64,000 nt of DNA, taken from the NCBI RefSeq assembly GCF_003206645.1, contig NZ_PZJP01000017.1:264935-328934 (forward strand), read 5' to 3'. The notes beneath the pieces are model-generated. The model saw nothing but the letters and a program-made list of their open reading frames with translations. It made no database searches and was not told where the DNA came from. The stretch is from Salinicola aestuarinus. GTDB lineage: Bacteria; Pseudomonadota; Gammaproteobacteria; Pseudomonadales; Halomonadaceae. Numbering within the stretch: position 1 is the first letter of the stretch; every line of letters starts with the position of its first letter. Made by a program: the position numbers and the translations under genes. This document shows positions 27,790 to 36,713 of the stretch, piece by piece.

Positions 27790-29730
27790 ATGCTGCAGAA
27801 CAACGATCTTCTGGCTCAGCTCAAACAAGAGATTCGTGCCAACACGCCCCGCGTTCAGGGCACCATCAAGGCCACCGAGAAGGGCTTCGGCTTTCTCGAA
27901 TCCGAAGATGGCAGCTCCTACTTCATTCCACCCCCCGCGATGAAGCGTGTGCTTCACGGCGATCGTATCGAAGCGACGATCAAGGAGGACGGCGACAAGA
28001 AACAAGCCGAACCCGAGACGCTGCTCGAAGCCTCGCTCGAACGATTCGTCGCCCGGGTTCAGAAACGCGAGGGCCGTCTCGCCGTCGTACCCGACCACCC
28101 GTCGATCAACCTGGCGCTCAAGTCGCGGCTCAAGCGCTCGCTGGAAGAGGACGCCATCGCCGACGGCGACTGGGTCGTCGCACGGCTGATCCGCCATCCC
28201 ATGCGAGCTGACGATCGCGGTTTCTTCGCACAGATCGACGAGCTGGTGGTCAAGAGTGACGACCCGGCAGTGCCGTGGCGCGTCACCCTCGCCCGTCATG
28301 CGCTCGAGCAGGAGTGCCCGCCGGCTGCCGATTCCTGGCCGCTGGCCGACGAAGGCCTGACCCGCGAAGACCTCACCGACGAGGCGTTTTTCACCATCGA
28401 CGGCGAGAAGACCCGGGACATGGACGATGCGCTGCGCATCGAAACCACGGACGATGGGTGGCTGCTGACGGTGGCGATCGCCGATCCCACCGCCTACGTC
28501 GACGAGTCCCACCCGGCGGACCTCGAAGCGCGCACCCGCGCCTTCACCGTCTATCTGCCGGGGCAGAACATCACCATGTTGCCGGAAGCGCTGGCGGACG
28601 ATCTCTGCTCGCTGAAACCGGACGTCGAACGGCCGGTACTGGCGTGCCGTCTGCACGTGCATGCCGACGGATCACTGGGTGAGTACCGCTTCTTCGCTGC
28701 CAACATCCGCTCCCAGGCGCGGCTCGTCTACGATGCCGTCTCCGACTGGCTGGAAGACGCCGAAGGTGCCGAGGCCCCCGCCGAGCCGATCGCCGATCAG
28801 CTCAAGACGCTGGAGGCGCTCACGCAGGCGCGCAGCGCCTGGCGTGAGGCGAATACGCTGGTCTTCAAGGATCGTCCCGACTATGTCTTCGATCTCGACG
28901 ATGCCGGCAACGTGCTGGCGATTCGTACCGAGGAACGTCGCATTGCCCAGCGCATGATCGAGGAGTCGATGATCGTTGCCAACGCCTGCTGCGCGGATCT
29001 TCTCGCCAGCCAGGTCGGCCACGGCATCTTCAACGTTCACTATGCGTTCGAGCCGGAGAAGATCGATCAGGCGATGGAGTTTCTCGCCGGCCAGGGAATC
29101 GAGGTCGAGCGTGAACAGCTCGCGGAGCTGCCTCGCTACCGCGAGTTTCGTCGGGCGCTGGATGCGCGCGAGGACGCCTGGCTCGACGTGCGTCTGCGCC
29201 GCTTCCAGGGCTACACCAACATGTCGGCCAAGCCCGGCCCGCACTTCGGTCTGGGCCTTTCCGCCTACGCCACCTGGACGTCGCCCATTCGCAAGTACGG
29301 TGACATGGTCAATCACCGCTTGATCAAGCGCGTACTCAAGTCGGAGACGGCGCCGGAAGAAGCCAGCCAGAAGCTCACCGAGCAGCTGACGGAGCGCCGG
29401 CGTCTCAATCGCATGGCCGAGCGCGACGTCAAGGATTGGCTGTATGTCCGCTATCTCGGCGCCTCTCTCGACGATGGCACCGTCTTCGACGCCGAGATCA
29501 TGGACATTCGCCGCGGCGGCATGCGTGTTCGCCTCATCGCCAATGGCGCCACTGCCTTCGTCCCCGCGCCGCTGATCCATAGCGATCGCACCCAGGTCGT
29601 CATCGACGACAAAGAGGGACGGATTCAGATCGCCGACGAGCCGCGCTACAAGCTCGGCGATGCGATTCGGGTCAAGCTCGTGGAAGCACGCGAAGCCACT
29701 CGCTCGCTGGTCGCCACACCCGCCGACTGA
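27790..29730 (+). CDS. rnb: exoribonuclease II
   Basis: A 646-residue 3'-5' processive exoribonuclease that degrades single-stranded mRNA. The start MLQNNDLLAQLKQEI aligns with the E. coli RNase II N-terminus, so the longer open frame upstream is rejected. A cold-shock-type RNA-binding domain (VQGTIKATEKGFGFLE) is followed by the RNB catalytic domain with the Asp cluster DGEKTRDMDDAL, the conserved GPHFGLGLSAYATWTSPIRKYGD segment (here split for brevity) and RRRLNRMAERDVKDWL. A C-terminal S1 domain (ISRGG-like DIRRGGMRVRL) ends the protein. No strong ribosome-binding site precedes the ATG. It has a close relative, RNase R, but length and N-terminus point to RNase II. Confidence 0.95.
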   Translation: MLQNNDLLAQLKQEIRANTPRVQGTIKATEKGFGFLESEDGSSYFIPPPAMKRVLHGDRIEATIKEDGDKKQAEPETLLEASLERFVARVQKREGRLAVVPDHPSINLALKSRLKRSLEEDAIADGDWVVARLIRHPMRADDRGFFAQIDELVVKSDDPAVPWRVTLARHALEQECPPAADSWPLADEGLTREDLTDEAFFTIDGEKTRDMDDALRIETTDDGWLLTVAIADPTAYVDESHPADLEARTRAFTVYLPGQNITMLPEALADDLCSLKPDVERPVLACRLHVHADGSLGEYRFFAANIRSQARLVYDAVSDWLEDAEGAEAPAEPIADQLKTLEALTQARSAWREANTLVFKDRPDYVFDLDDAGNVLAIRTEERRIAQRMIEESMIVANACCADLLASQVGHGIFNVHYAFEPEKIDQAMEFLAGQGIEVEREQLAELPRYREFRRALDAREDAWLDVRLRRFQGYTNMSAKPGPHFGLGLSAYATWTSPIRKYGDMVNHRLIKRVLKSETAPEEASQKLTEQLTERRRLNRMAERDVKDWLYVRYLGASLDDGTVFDAEIMDIRRGGMRVRLIANGATAFVPAPLIHSDRTQVVIDDKEGRIQIADEPRYKLGDAIRVKLVEAREATRSLVATPAD

Positions 29731-29926
29731 CCTCCCCTGCCGCCGCTCATGCCACGAGCGGCGGCTACCACCATGGTGTGAACACCTCGTGACAACGGCG
29801 CGATATACTCCTCGACGCACACGCCACGGGGCCACACTCGCTCACGGTGACCCGACAGGCTGACGCGTCTGCACCATACCGGAATGTGCCGTATCGACAG
29901 GGACGGTTTCTAAGAGGAGCGGCTCG

Positions 29927-31060
29927 TTGCATATTGCCGACGTTACGATGTTTTACGCCCCTGCCAGTGGCGGGGTTCGCACCTATCTCGATGCCAAGCA
30001 TCGCCGATTGGCCCGGCGCCCGGGCACGACCTGCAGCCTGCTGATCCCCGGTCCGCAGCCTCCTACCGGCGAGGGCGTCTACCAGGTTCCCTCTCCCCCC
30101 CTGCCTTTCAGCAAGGGCTACCGCTTCCCCCTGCGCAAACGCGGCTGGGAGCAACAACTCGTGCGTCTCGCGCCGGACATCATTGAAGCCGGCGACCCCT
30201 ACGTTACCGGCTGGGCAGCGCTCAATGCCGGGCGCCAGCTCGACGTGCCGGTCGTCGGCTTCTATCACTCGGATCTACCGCGACTGATCAGCAATCGCCT
30301 GGGCCTCGGCAGCGACCGGCTGGTGGAGCGCTACGTGTATCGTCTCTACCGCCGCTTCGATCAGGTCCTCGCACCTAGCCAGGTGATGGCCGAGCGGCTC
30401 AAGCGGATCGGTCTCGAACGGGTCACGGTGCAGCCGCTGGGCGTCGATCTCGAGAGTTTCCATCCCCGCTATCAGGATTCGACGCTGCGCCAGCGGCTGG
30501 GACTCGACGACGACACCAAGCTGATGATCTTTGTCGGCCGCGGCTCGCGGGAGAAGAATCTTCATCATCTGCTGGAGATGAGCCGGCAGCTCGGCAAGGG
30601 CTACCACCTGCTGCTGGTCGGCCCCAACATGCCGAGTCAGGTCCCCGACAACGTCAGCGTCATTGATCGCTATACGCCAACCGAAGAGGTCGCGAGCTGG
30701 CTCGCCAGCAGCGACGTTCTGGTACACGCGGGTACGCAGGAAACCTTTGGCCTGGTCGCGCTGGAGGCGATGGCCTGCGGCATCCCGGTGGTCGCCGCCC
30801 GGGCCGGCGCGCTTACCGAGAACGTCCCGGCGGGTTGCGGGTTTCTCAGCGAACCCCACTCGCCGGCGGACATGGTCCGGGCGATTCGTGAGCTGTTCGG
30901 CAATCACGATGCCGCGAGCGTCGGTCGAGAAGCCCGTCGCTATGTCGAACGCCATCATGACTGGGATATCGTCATCGATGGACTTTTCTCCCACTATCGC
31001 CGCCTGACCCAGTCGAGCGTCGGCTCGCGGGAAGCACAGCAGGGGCCGCAGCATGGGTGA
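29927..31060 (+). CDS. GT4-family glycosyltransferase
   Basis: A 377-residue GT-B fold glycosyltransferase of family 4, cytoplasmic or membrane-associated. The N-terminal acceptor domain starts with DVTMFYAPASGGVRTYLDAK and has GFYHSDLPRL near residue 108. The C-terminal donor domain has FVGRGSREKNLHHLLE, the EX7E motif in QETFGLVALEAM and GIPVVAARAG. GT4 enzymes transfer a sugar from a nucleotide donor to a lipid or sugar acceptor with retention. The start is TTG, supported by AAGAGGAG seven bases upstream. Its stop overlaps the next gene by eight bases. It is first in a three-gene set likely to make a glycosylated lipid. Confidence 0.9.
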   Translation: MHIADVTMFYAPASGGVRTYLDAKHRRLARRPGTTCSLLIPGPQPPTGEGVYQVPSPPLPFSKGYRFPLRKRGWEQQLVRLAPDIIEAGDPYVTGWAALNAGRQLDVPVVGFYHSDLPRLISNRLGLGSDRLVERYVYRLYRRFDQVLAPSQVMAERLKRIGLERVTVQPLGVDLESFHPRYQDSTLRQRLGLDDDTKLMIFVGRGSREKNLHHLLEMSRQLGKGYHLLLVGPNMPSQVPDNVSVIDRYTPTEEVASWLASSDVLVHAGTQETFGLVALEAMACGIPVVAARAGALTENVPAGCGFLSEPHSPADMVRAIRELFGNHDAASVGREARRYVERHHDWDIVIDGLFSHYRRLTQSSVGSREAQQGPQHG

Positions 31061-31853
31061 GCGTCATTTTTCGCTGGTTCTCCACGATATCGCCCCGGAG
31101 ACGTGGGACGACTATCGCGATTTCGTCGCCGACGTCGACGCGCTGGGGGCACGCTACGGCCGTCGGGTGGACATGACCTGGCTAGTGGTGCCGGACTTCC
31201 ACGGTCGCGGCGAGTGCCGTGCCAGCGCACGGTTACGCCAGGCGCTGGATGCCCGCGTGATGCTCGGGGACGAGCTGGCGCTGCACGGCTATTTCCACCG
31301 CGACGACGCGCCCTCACCGCGCACGCTCCGCGATTTCTACATGCGCCGGTTCTATACCTGGGAAGGCGAGTTCTACACCCTGGATCGCGCCGAGGCGGGC
31401 GCCCTGCTCGATCGCGGCATGGCGCAGTTCGAGGCGTGTGGCTGGCCCCATGAAGGATTCGTTGCACCGGCCTGGCTGATGAGCACCGGCACCCGCGAGG
31501 CCCTCGCCGAGCGACCCTTTCGCTACACCAGCGACCCCCAGCGACTCTATCGTTTGCCCGACTTCACGCCGCTCGAGGCACCAAGTATCGTCTGGAGCGC
31601 GCGAAGTGCCTGGCGCCGTGGCATGTCACGCGTTGTCAGTACGCTGCAACAGCGCCGTGCCGAACGGGCGGCGCTCGTTCGCCTGGCGCTCCATCCGGTC
31701 GATATGCGCCACCGCCTCTCCCGCGACTACTGGCTGAAGCTGGTCGAGGCGCTGCTGGCCAGCGGGCGTCAGCCGATCACCAAGCGGGACTGGCTCGACC
31801 GCCAGGCAGCGGCACCCACAACGCCCTCCTTCGGGAGTCGCAACACGGCATGA
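31053..31853 (+). CDS. DUF2334 polysaccharide-deacetylase-like protein
   Basis: A 266-residue protein of the DUF2334 family, related to the NodB carbohydrate-deacetylase fold. Visible are FSLVLHDIAPETWDDY at the N-terminus (a conserved HD pair), a second metal-site-like stretch ELALHGYFHRD near residues 70-82, and GFVAPAWLMS near 136, all resembling metal-binding motifs of deacetylases. There is no signal peptide, so it should act in the cytoplasm. It overlaps the glycosyltransferase by eight bases and the membrane protein by four (ATGA). By context it would deacetylate an N-acetyl sugar added by the neighbouring transferase, as PIG-L-like enzymes do in other pathways; that is inference. Confidence 0.85.
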   Translation: MGERHFSLVLHDIAPETWDDYRDFVADVDALGARYGRRVDMTWLVVPDFHGRGECRASARLRQALDARVMLGDELALHGYFHRDDAPSPRTLRDFYMRRFYTWEGEFYTLDRAEAGALLDRGMAQFEACGWPHEGFVAPAWLMSTGTREALAERPFRYTSDPQRLYRLPDFTPLEAPSIVWSARSAWRRGMSRVVSTLQQRRAERAALVRLALHPVDMRHRLSRDYWLKLVEALLASGRQPITKRDWLDRQAAAPTTPSFGSRNTA

Positions 31854-32848
31854 AACGGATTCTCTGGTTCCTCGCCCTGGGACTGGTCGCAGCGCTGGCG
31901 ATACCGCTGCTCGTCGGCGGCCGCGGCATCGTTACCGAACTGCGCGGTTTTCCCACGTCACAGTTGATGATCATGCTGGGCATGGTCTTCGTCTGCTGGA
32001 ACATCAATGCGCTTCGCCTGCGCCTGCTGCTGGCCGGTCGCGCCGGGCGACTCTCCCAGACGCGGGCGTTCTCGATCATCATGGCGACCGAGTTCGCGAT
32101 CTGTGCGACACCGGGCGGCACTGGCGGACCGTTAACACTGCTCGGCTTGCTGTCACGACGCGGGGTGCGCCCGGCCCAGGCCTCGGCAATCTTCGCCGTC
32201 GATCAGCTGACCGATCTGCTCTTCTTCCTCTCCGGGCTCGTGGGCGTGGCAATCTACGTGCTGATTGAGGCGGTGGATCTCAATCTTGGCTGGCTCGTGG
32301 GGCTACCCACGCTGCTGCTGGTGACCGCGCTGGGCCTGCTGTGGCTGACGCTGAGCAATTACAACCGGGTCATGCAGGTCACCGGCCGCTGGCTGGAGAA
32401 GCTCAACGTCAAGCGACGCTCGCGTTTCGGCCTGGCTCGACGGCTGCTGCACTTTCGCAACTCACTGGTCGAGACGCTACGACTACCACGCTGGCTGCTG
32501 CTGACGGTATTTCTGCTCTGCTGCGCCCACTGGCTGATCCGTTACAGCATTCTGTACCTGGTCGTGCAGGGCCTCGGCCAGCATATCGACTGGGCATGGA
32601 CCTTCCTGGTCCAGATGGTCTCCATGGCCGCCGGCCAGTTGAGCTTTCTCCCCGGTGGCGCCGGCGGTGCCGAACTCACCTCGTCGGCGATGCTGACGCC
32701 TTTGATCGGTGCCCAGAGCGCCGCGGCGGCCGTGTTGATCTGGCGCTTCGTGACCTACTATTTCTACCTGCTCGCGGGTTTCCCGATCTTCCTCATCACG
32801 GCGGGCCGCACCTTCCTGCGCATGATGAGCAAGCGTAGCCAGCGCTAG
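31850..32848 (+). CDS. flippase-like membrane protein, lysylphosphatidylglycerol synthase TM/UPF0104 family
   Basis: A 332-residue integral membrane protein with about eight hydrophobic segments, resembling the membrane half of MprF and the AglD/YbhN (UPF0104) family. Family marks include CATPGGTGGPLTLLGLL near residue 84 and LSFLPGGAGGAELTS near residue 265, both the typical P-G-G-x-G-G loops. Such proteins are thought to translocate lipids or lipid-linked sugars. It is translationally coupled to the DUF2334 gene (ATGA). Together with the two upstream genes it suggests synthesis, deacetylation and flipping of a glycolipid. The catalytic domain of MprF that adds lysine is absent. Confidence 0.87.
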   Translation: MKRILWFLALGLVAALAIPLLVGGRGIVTELRGFPTSQLMIMLGMVFVCWNINALRLRLLLAGRAGRLSQTRAFSIIMATEFAICATPGGTGGPLTLLGLLSRRGVRPAQASAIFAVDQLTDLLFFLSGLVGVAIYVLIEAVDLNLGWLVGLPTLLLVTALGLLWLTLSNYNRVMQVTGRWLEKLNVKRRSRFGLARRLLHFRNSLVETLRLPRWLLLTVFLLCCAHWLIRYSILYLVVQGLGQHIDWAWTFLVQMVSMAAGQLSFLPGGAGGAELTSSAMLTPLIGAQSAAAAVLIWRFVTYYFYLLAGFPIFLITAGRTFLRMMSKRSQR

Positions 32849-32960
32849 CACGGCGGGCGGGCCCCCGAACCCGTTACGGCCCATCGAGTCCCAGCGAGCG
32901 CCCCTGCAGTAGCGACCCGCGCCGCCACGACTGCCGGGAAAACGGCTTACGAGGAAACGA

Positions 32961-32995
32961 CAACGGCCCGCCTGGCAGAGCCTGGCGGGCCGTTG
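32961..32995. terminator. terminator between the flippase-like gene and sucD
   Basis: A 12-bp perfect stem (32961-32972 with 32984-32995) continues inward with three more pairs after a mismatch. On the minus strand TCGTTTCC follows. The hairpin lies between two convergent genes and can serve the end of the suc operon. Confidence 0.8.
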
Positions 32996-33029
32996 TGGGA
33001 AGCCGAAGCTTCGCGTCAGCGGATGACGC

Positions 33030-33902
33030 TTACCAGCCGGTAGCGGCCTTCAGCGCATCGCCAATTTCAGCCAGCGAGCGTACGGTCTTGACGCCGGCGT
33101 CTTCGAGGGTCTGGAACTTCTCGTCCGCGGTCCCCTTGCCACCGGCAATGATCGCACCGGCATGGCCCATGCGCTTGCCCGGAGGTGCGGTAACGCCCGC
33201 GATGTAGGAGACGACCGGCTTGGAAACGTTGGCCTTGATGTAGGCCGCAGCTTCTTCCTCGGCCGTGCCGCCAATTTCACCGATCATGACGATCGCTTCG
33301 GTCTGCGGGTCCTTTTCGAACATCTCGAGGATGTCGATGAAGGTGGAGCCCGGAATCGGGTCGCCACCGATGCCCACACAGGTGGACTGGCCAAAGCCGT
33401 GATCGGTGGTCTGCTTGACCGCTTCATAGGTCAGGGTGCCGGAACGCGACACGATACCGACCTTGCCCGGCTTGTGGATGTGACCCGGCATGATGCCGAT
33501 CTTGGTCTCGCCCGGCGTGATGACGCCCGGGCAGTTCGGACCGATCAGACGCACGCCCAGCTCATCGCACTTCACTTTGACGTCGAGCATGTCCAGCGTC
33601 GGAATGCCTTCCGTGATGCAGACGATCAGCTTGATGCCGGCGTTGGCGGCTTCGAGGACCGAATCCTTGCAGAAGGCGGCAGGCACGTAGATGACAGATG
33701 CCTCGGCACCGGTCTTCTCGACGGCTTCCTTGACGGTATCGAACACCGGCAGACCCAGGTGCTCCTGGCCACCCTTGCCCGGCGTCACACCGCCGACCAT
33801 GTTGGTGCCGTAGGCGATAGCCTGCTCGGAGTGGAAGGTCCCCTGGCCGCCGGTGAAACCCTGGCAGATGACCTTGGTGTTCTTGTCGATCAGGATACTC
33901 AT
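33030..33902 (-). CDS. sucD: succinyl-CoA synthetase, alpha subunit
   Basis: A 290-residue subunit of the cytoplasmic TCA enzyme that converts succinyl-CoA to succinate with ATP or GTP formation. The CoA-binding Rossmann domain starts with CQGFTGGQGTFHSEQA; the active-site His lies near the conserved GGTAEEEAA stretch (SucD phospho-His is in the segment GHAGAI-K, visible as MGHAGAIIAGGKG near residue 247). PNCPGVITPGE is the typical middle motif. Its ATG overlaps the sucC stop by one base. Last gene of the block, followed by a terminator. Confidence 0.97.
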   Translation of the reverse strand: MSILIDKNTKVICQGFTGGQGTFHSEQAIAYGTNMVGGVTPGKGGQEHLGLPVFDTVKEAVEKTGAEASVIYVPAAFCKDSVLEAANAGIKLIVCITEGIPTLDMLDVKVKCDELGVRLIGPNCPGVITPGETKIGIMPGHIHKPGKVGIVSRSGTLTYEAVKQTTDHGFGQSTCVGIGGDPIPGSTFIDILEMFEKDPQTEAIVMIGEIGGTAEEEAAAYIKANVSKPVVSYIAGVTAPPGKRMGHAGAIIAGGKGTADEKFQTLEDAGVKTVRSLAEIGDALKAATGW

Positions 33903-35068
33903 TACTTGCCCTCCGCCGCTTTGACGACCTGCTGAGCCGCATCAGTCAGGCTGGTAGCAGCGATGATGTTCAGTCCGCTGGAGGCCAGCTTGTCGGCGCC
34001 CAGCTCGGCGTTGTTACCTTCCAGACGCACCACGACCGGCACGTTGACGCCGACCTGCTCGACGGCACCAATGATGCCCTCGGCGATCATGTCGCAACGC
34101 ACGATGCCGCCAAAGATGTTGACCAGCACGGCTTTGACGTTGGTGTCGGAGAGAATGATCTTGAATGCTTCCGCCACGCGCTCCTTGGTTGCACCGCCGC
34201 CAACGTCGAGGAAGTTGGCCGGCTTGCCGCCGTTCAGGTTGACGATGTCCATGGTACCCATGGCGAGACCGGCACCGTTGACCATGCAGCCGATGTTGCC
34301 GTCGAGCGCGACGTAGTTCAGCTCCCACTGCTGCGCATGCGCTTCACGCTCATCTTCTTGGGAAGGATCGCGCATTGCCTGCAGGTCCGGGTGTCGGTAA
34401 AGCGCGTTGCTGTCGAGGCCGATCTTGGCATCGAGGCAGTGCAGGTTGCCGTCTTCGGTGATCACCAGCGGGTTGATCTCCAGAAGCGCCAGATCCTTGT
34501 CATGGAACAGCTTGGAGAGCCCCAGGAAGATCTTGGTGAACTGCTTGATCTGTTCCTTGTTCAGGCCCAGCTTGAAAGCCAGTTCACGCGCCTGGTAGGG
34601 CTGTGCGCCGGTCAGCGGGTCGATCTCGGCCTTGAGGATCTTGTCGGGCGTCTCTTCGGCGACCTTCTCGATCTCGACGCCACCCTCGGTGGACGCCATG
34701 AAGACGACGCGGCGCGTGCTGCGATCGACGACGGCGCCGAGGTAGAGCTCGTTGGCGATGTCGGTGCAGTTCTCGACCAGAATCTTGGCGACCGGCTGGC
34801 CCTTCGCGTCGGTCTGGAAGGTCACCAGGTTCTTGCCTAGCCACTGCTCGGCGAAGGCCTTGGCCTCTTCCGGGCTCTGGACCAGCTTGACGCCACCGGC
34901 CTTGCCGCGGCCGCCTGCGTGAACTTGGGCTTTGACGACCCACTTGTCGCCGCCGATTTTCTTGCAAGCCTGTGCGGCTTCTTCGGGGGTGTCGACCGCG
35001 AAGCCCTTGGACACCGGAAGACCGTAATCGGCAAACAGCTGTTTGCCTTGATACTCGTGAAGGTTCAT
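33902..35068 (-). CDS. sucC: succinyl-CoA synthetase, beta subunit
   Basis: A 388-residue ATP-grasp subunit that binds nucleotide and succinate. The start MNLHEYQGKQLFADYGLP is the family signature. VKAQVHAGGRGKAGGVKL (nucleotide loop), EINPLVI (metal site) and the C-terminal NIFGGIVRCDMIAEGI all match. The length is the family norm. It is tightly coupled to sucD but separated from lpdA by 113 bases that hold a strong GC-rich hairpin, so its expression may be set separately from sucAB-lpdA. Confidence 0.97.
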   Translation of the reverse strand: MNLHEYQGKQLFADYGLPVSKGFAVDTPEEAAQACKKIGGDKWVVKAQVHAGGRGKAGGVKLVQSPEEAKAFAEQWLGKNLVTFQTDAKGQPVAKILVENCTDIANELYLGAVVDRSTRRVVFMASTEGGVEIEKVAEETPDKILKAEIDPLTGAQPYQARELAFKLGLNKEQIKQFTKIFLGLSKLFHDKDLALLEINPLVITEDGNLHCLDAKIGLDSNALYRHPDLQAMRDPSQEDEREAHAQQWELNYVALDGNIGCMVNGAGLAMGTMDIVNLNGGKPANFLDVGGGATKERVAEAFKIILSDTNVKAVLVNIFGGIVRCDMIAEGIIGAVEQVGVNVPVVVRLEGNNAELGADKLASSGLNIIAATSLTDAAQQVVKAAEGK

Positions 35069-35132
35069 CGATTCATGCCATTAGGTTGCATGTGACTCGA
35101 ATGGCACCCGGCCACTGTGACCCGATGCCCCC

Positions 35133-35156
35133 GTGCCGCCCGGACCCGGGCGGCAC
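35133..35156 (-). other. intercistronic hairpin between lpdA and sucC
   Basis: A perfect 10 to 11-bp GC stem (35133-35143 with 35146-35156) without a following T-run on either strand. Such a structure would more likely stabilise an mRNA end or slow ribosomes/exonucleases than terminate. Confidence 0.6.
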
Positions 35157-35181
35157 CTCAAGCAAAAAGCGGGATAACGAC

Positions 35182-36633
35182 TTACTTGCGCTTCTTGCGG
35201 TTGGCCGCGTGAATCGCGTGGCCGTCAACGGCGAGTGCTGCTTCGTGCACCGCTTCGGAGAGCGTCGGGTGCGCGAAGCAGGTCAGCGCCAGATCTTCGG
35301 CGCTGGAGCCGAACTCCATGGCGATGACGCCCTGCGCGATCAGCTCGCCGGCGTGCTGACCGATGATGTGGATACCGAGAATGCGATCGGTTTCGGCATC
35401 CGCGATCACCTTGGCCATCCCTTCCGGCGCATTGTTGGCGAGTGCTCGGCCGCTGGCCGAGAACGGGAAGCTACCTGTCTTGACCTCGATACCCTGCTCT
35501 TTCGCCTGTTGCTCGTTGATCCCCACCCAAGCGACTTCGGGTGCGGTATAGATCACGCTCGGAATGGCGTCATAGTTCATCTCGGGCTTCTGACCGGCGA
35601 TGACGTCGGCGACCATGATGCCCTCTTCCGAGGCTTTGTGAGCGAGCATGGGGCCGCGCACCACGTCGCCGATGGCGTAGACGCCGGAGACGTTGGTTCG
35701 GCACTGGTCGTCGACAAAGATGAAACCGCGTTCGTCCATCTTGATGCCGGCGCCGTCGTCGAGAAGGCTGTCGGTGTAGGGTTTGCGACCCACACAGACG
35801 ATCAGCTTGTCGAAGACCTGCTCCTGCTCGCCGTCGCTGTCGGTGTACTTGACCACGACTTCGCGTGCGTCGCCTTCACCCTTGATCTCGGAGCCGGTCA
35901 CTCGAGCGCCCATCTTGATATCGAGGCCCTGCTTCTTGAACAGCTTCTGCGCTTCCTTGGCAACCGCCTGGTCGACCATCGGCAGGAAGGTGTCGAGCGC
36001 TTCCAGCATGGTGACTTCGCTGCCGAGACGGCTCCAGACGCTGCCGAGCTCGAGCCCGATGACGCCTGCGCCGATGACACCCAGGCGCTTGGGAGCCTCG
36101 GTGAACTCCAGGGCCCCGGCGGAATCGACGATGATATCGTCGGTCATCGGCGCGGGGGGAATGTTCACCGGCACGGAACCCGAGGCGAGAATGACATTGT
36201 CGGCCTCATAGGTTTCGGCCTTGCCGTCCTGCCCGGTGACTTCCACTTTCTTGCCGTCGAGCAACTTGCCGGTACCTTCGAGCGCGGTAACACCGTTGGC
36301 CTTGAACAGTGCGCTGATGCCGCCGGTATTCTTGGCAATGACGCTGTTCTTGAACTCCAGCATCTTGCCGATGTCGGTGTCGAGCTCGCCGACATTGATA
36401 CCGATCTCGGCGTAGTGATCACGCGTCTCGACGAATTTGTGCGACGTTTCGAGCAGCGCCTTGGACGGAATGCAGCCCACGTTCAGGCAGGTGCCGCCGT
36501 GGACGGTCTTGCCTTCCTTGTTGACCCATTTCTCGACACAGGCTGTCTTGAGGCCCAGCTGGGCGGCGCGAATCGCAGCGACGTAGCCGCCAGGACCCGC
36601 ACCGATGACGATTACATCGAATTTATCGGCCAT
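35182..36633 (-). CDS. lpdA: dihydrolipoyl dehydrogenase (E3)
   Basis: A 483-residue flavoprotein that reoxidises dihydrolipoyl groups of the 2-oxoglutarate dehydrogenase complex with NAD. The FAD-binding GAGPGGYVAA lies at about residues 11-20; the redox disulfide is in GGTCLNVGCIPSKAL; the NAD-binding GAGVIGLELGSVW is near residue 190; the C-terminal interface carries the catalytic His-Glu pair in CFAHPTLSEAVHEA. AGGAAA upstream supports the ATG. Its place inside the suc cluster implies service to SucA/SucB; whether it also serves pyruvate dehydrogenase depends on genes outside the window. Confidence 0.97.
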   Translation of the reverse strand: MADKFDVIVIGAGPGGYVAAIRAAQLGLKTACVEKWVNKEGKTVHGGTCLNVGCIPSKALLETSHKFVETRDHYAEIGINVGELDTDIGKMLEFKNSVIAKNTGGISALFKANGVTALEGTGKLLDGKKVEVTGQDGKAETYEADNVILASGSVPVNIPPAPMTDDIIVDSAGALEFTEAPKRLGVIGAGVIGLELGSVWSRLGSEVTMLEALDTFLPMVDQAVAKEAQKLFKKQGLDIKMGARVTGSEIKGEGDAREVVVKYTDSDGEQEQVFDKLIVCVGRKPYTDSLLDDGAGIKMDERGFIFVDDQCRTNVSGVYAIGDVVRGPMLAHKASEEGIMVADVIAGQKPEMNYDAIPSVIYTAPEVAWVGINEQQAKEQGIEVKTGSFPFSASGRALANNAPEGMAKVIADAETDRILGIHIIGQHAGELIAQGVIAMEFGSSAEDLALTCFAHPTLSEAVHEAALAVDGHAIHAANRKKRK

Positions 36634-36661
36634 GAAAGATTTCCTGTTCGCTTCGATTGCC

Positions 36662-36685
36662 GTTCGCCGGGCAAACCCGGCGAAC
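36662..36685 (-). other. intercistronic hairpin between sucB and lpdA
   Basis: A perfect 10-bp stem (36662-36671 with 36676-36685) closing a four-base loop, in the 80-base gap between sucB and lpdA. No T-run follows on the minus strand. Confidence 0.65.
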
Positions 36686-36713
36686 CGAATGCAAGGTCTT
36701 CAGAGATTGCAGC

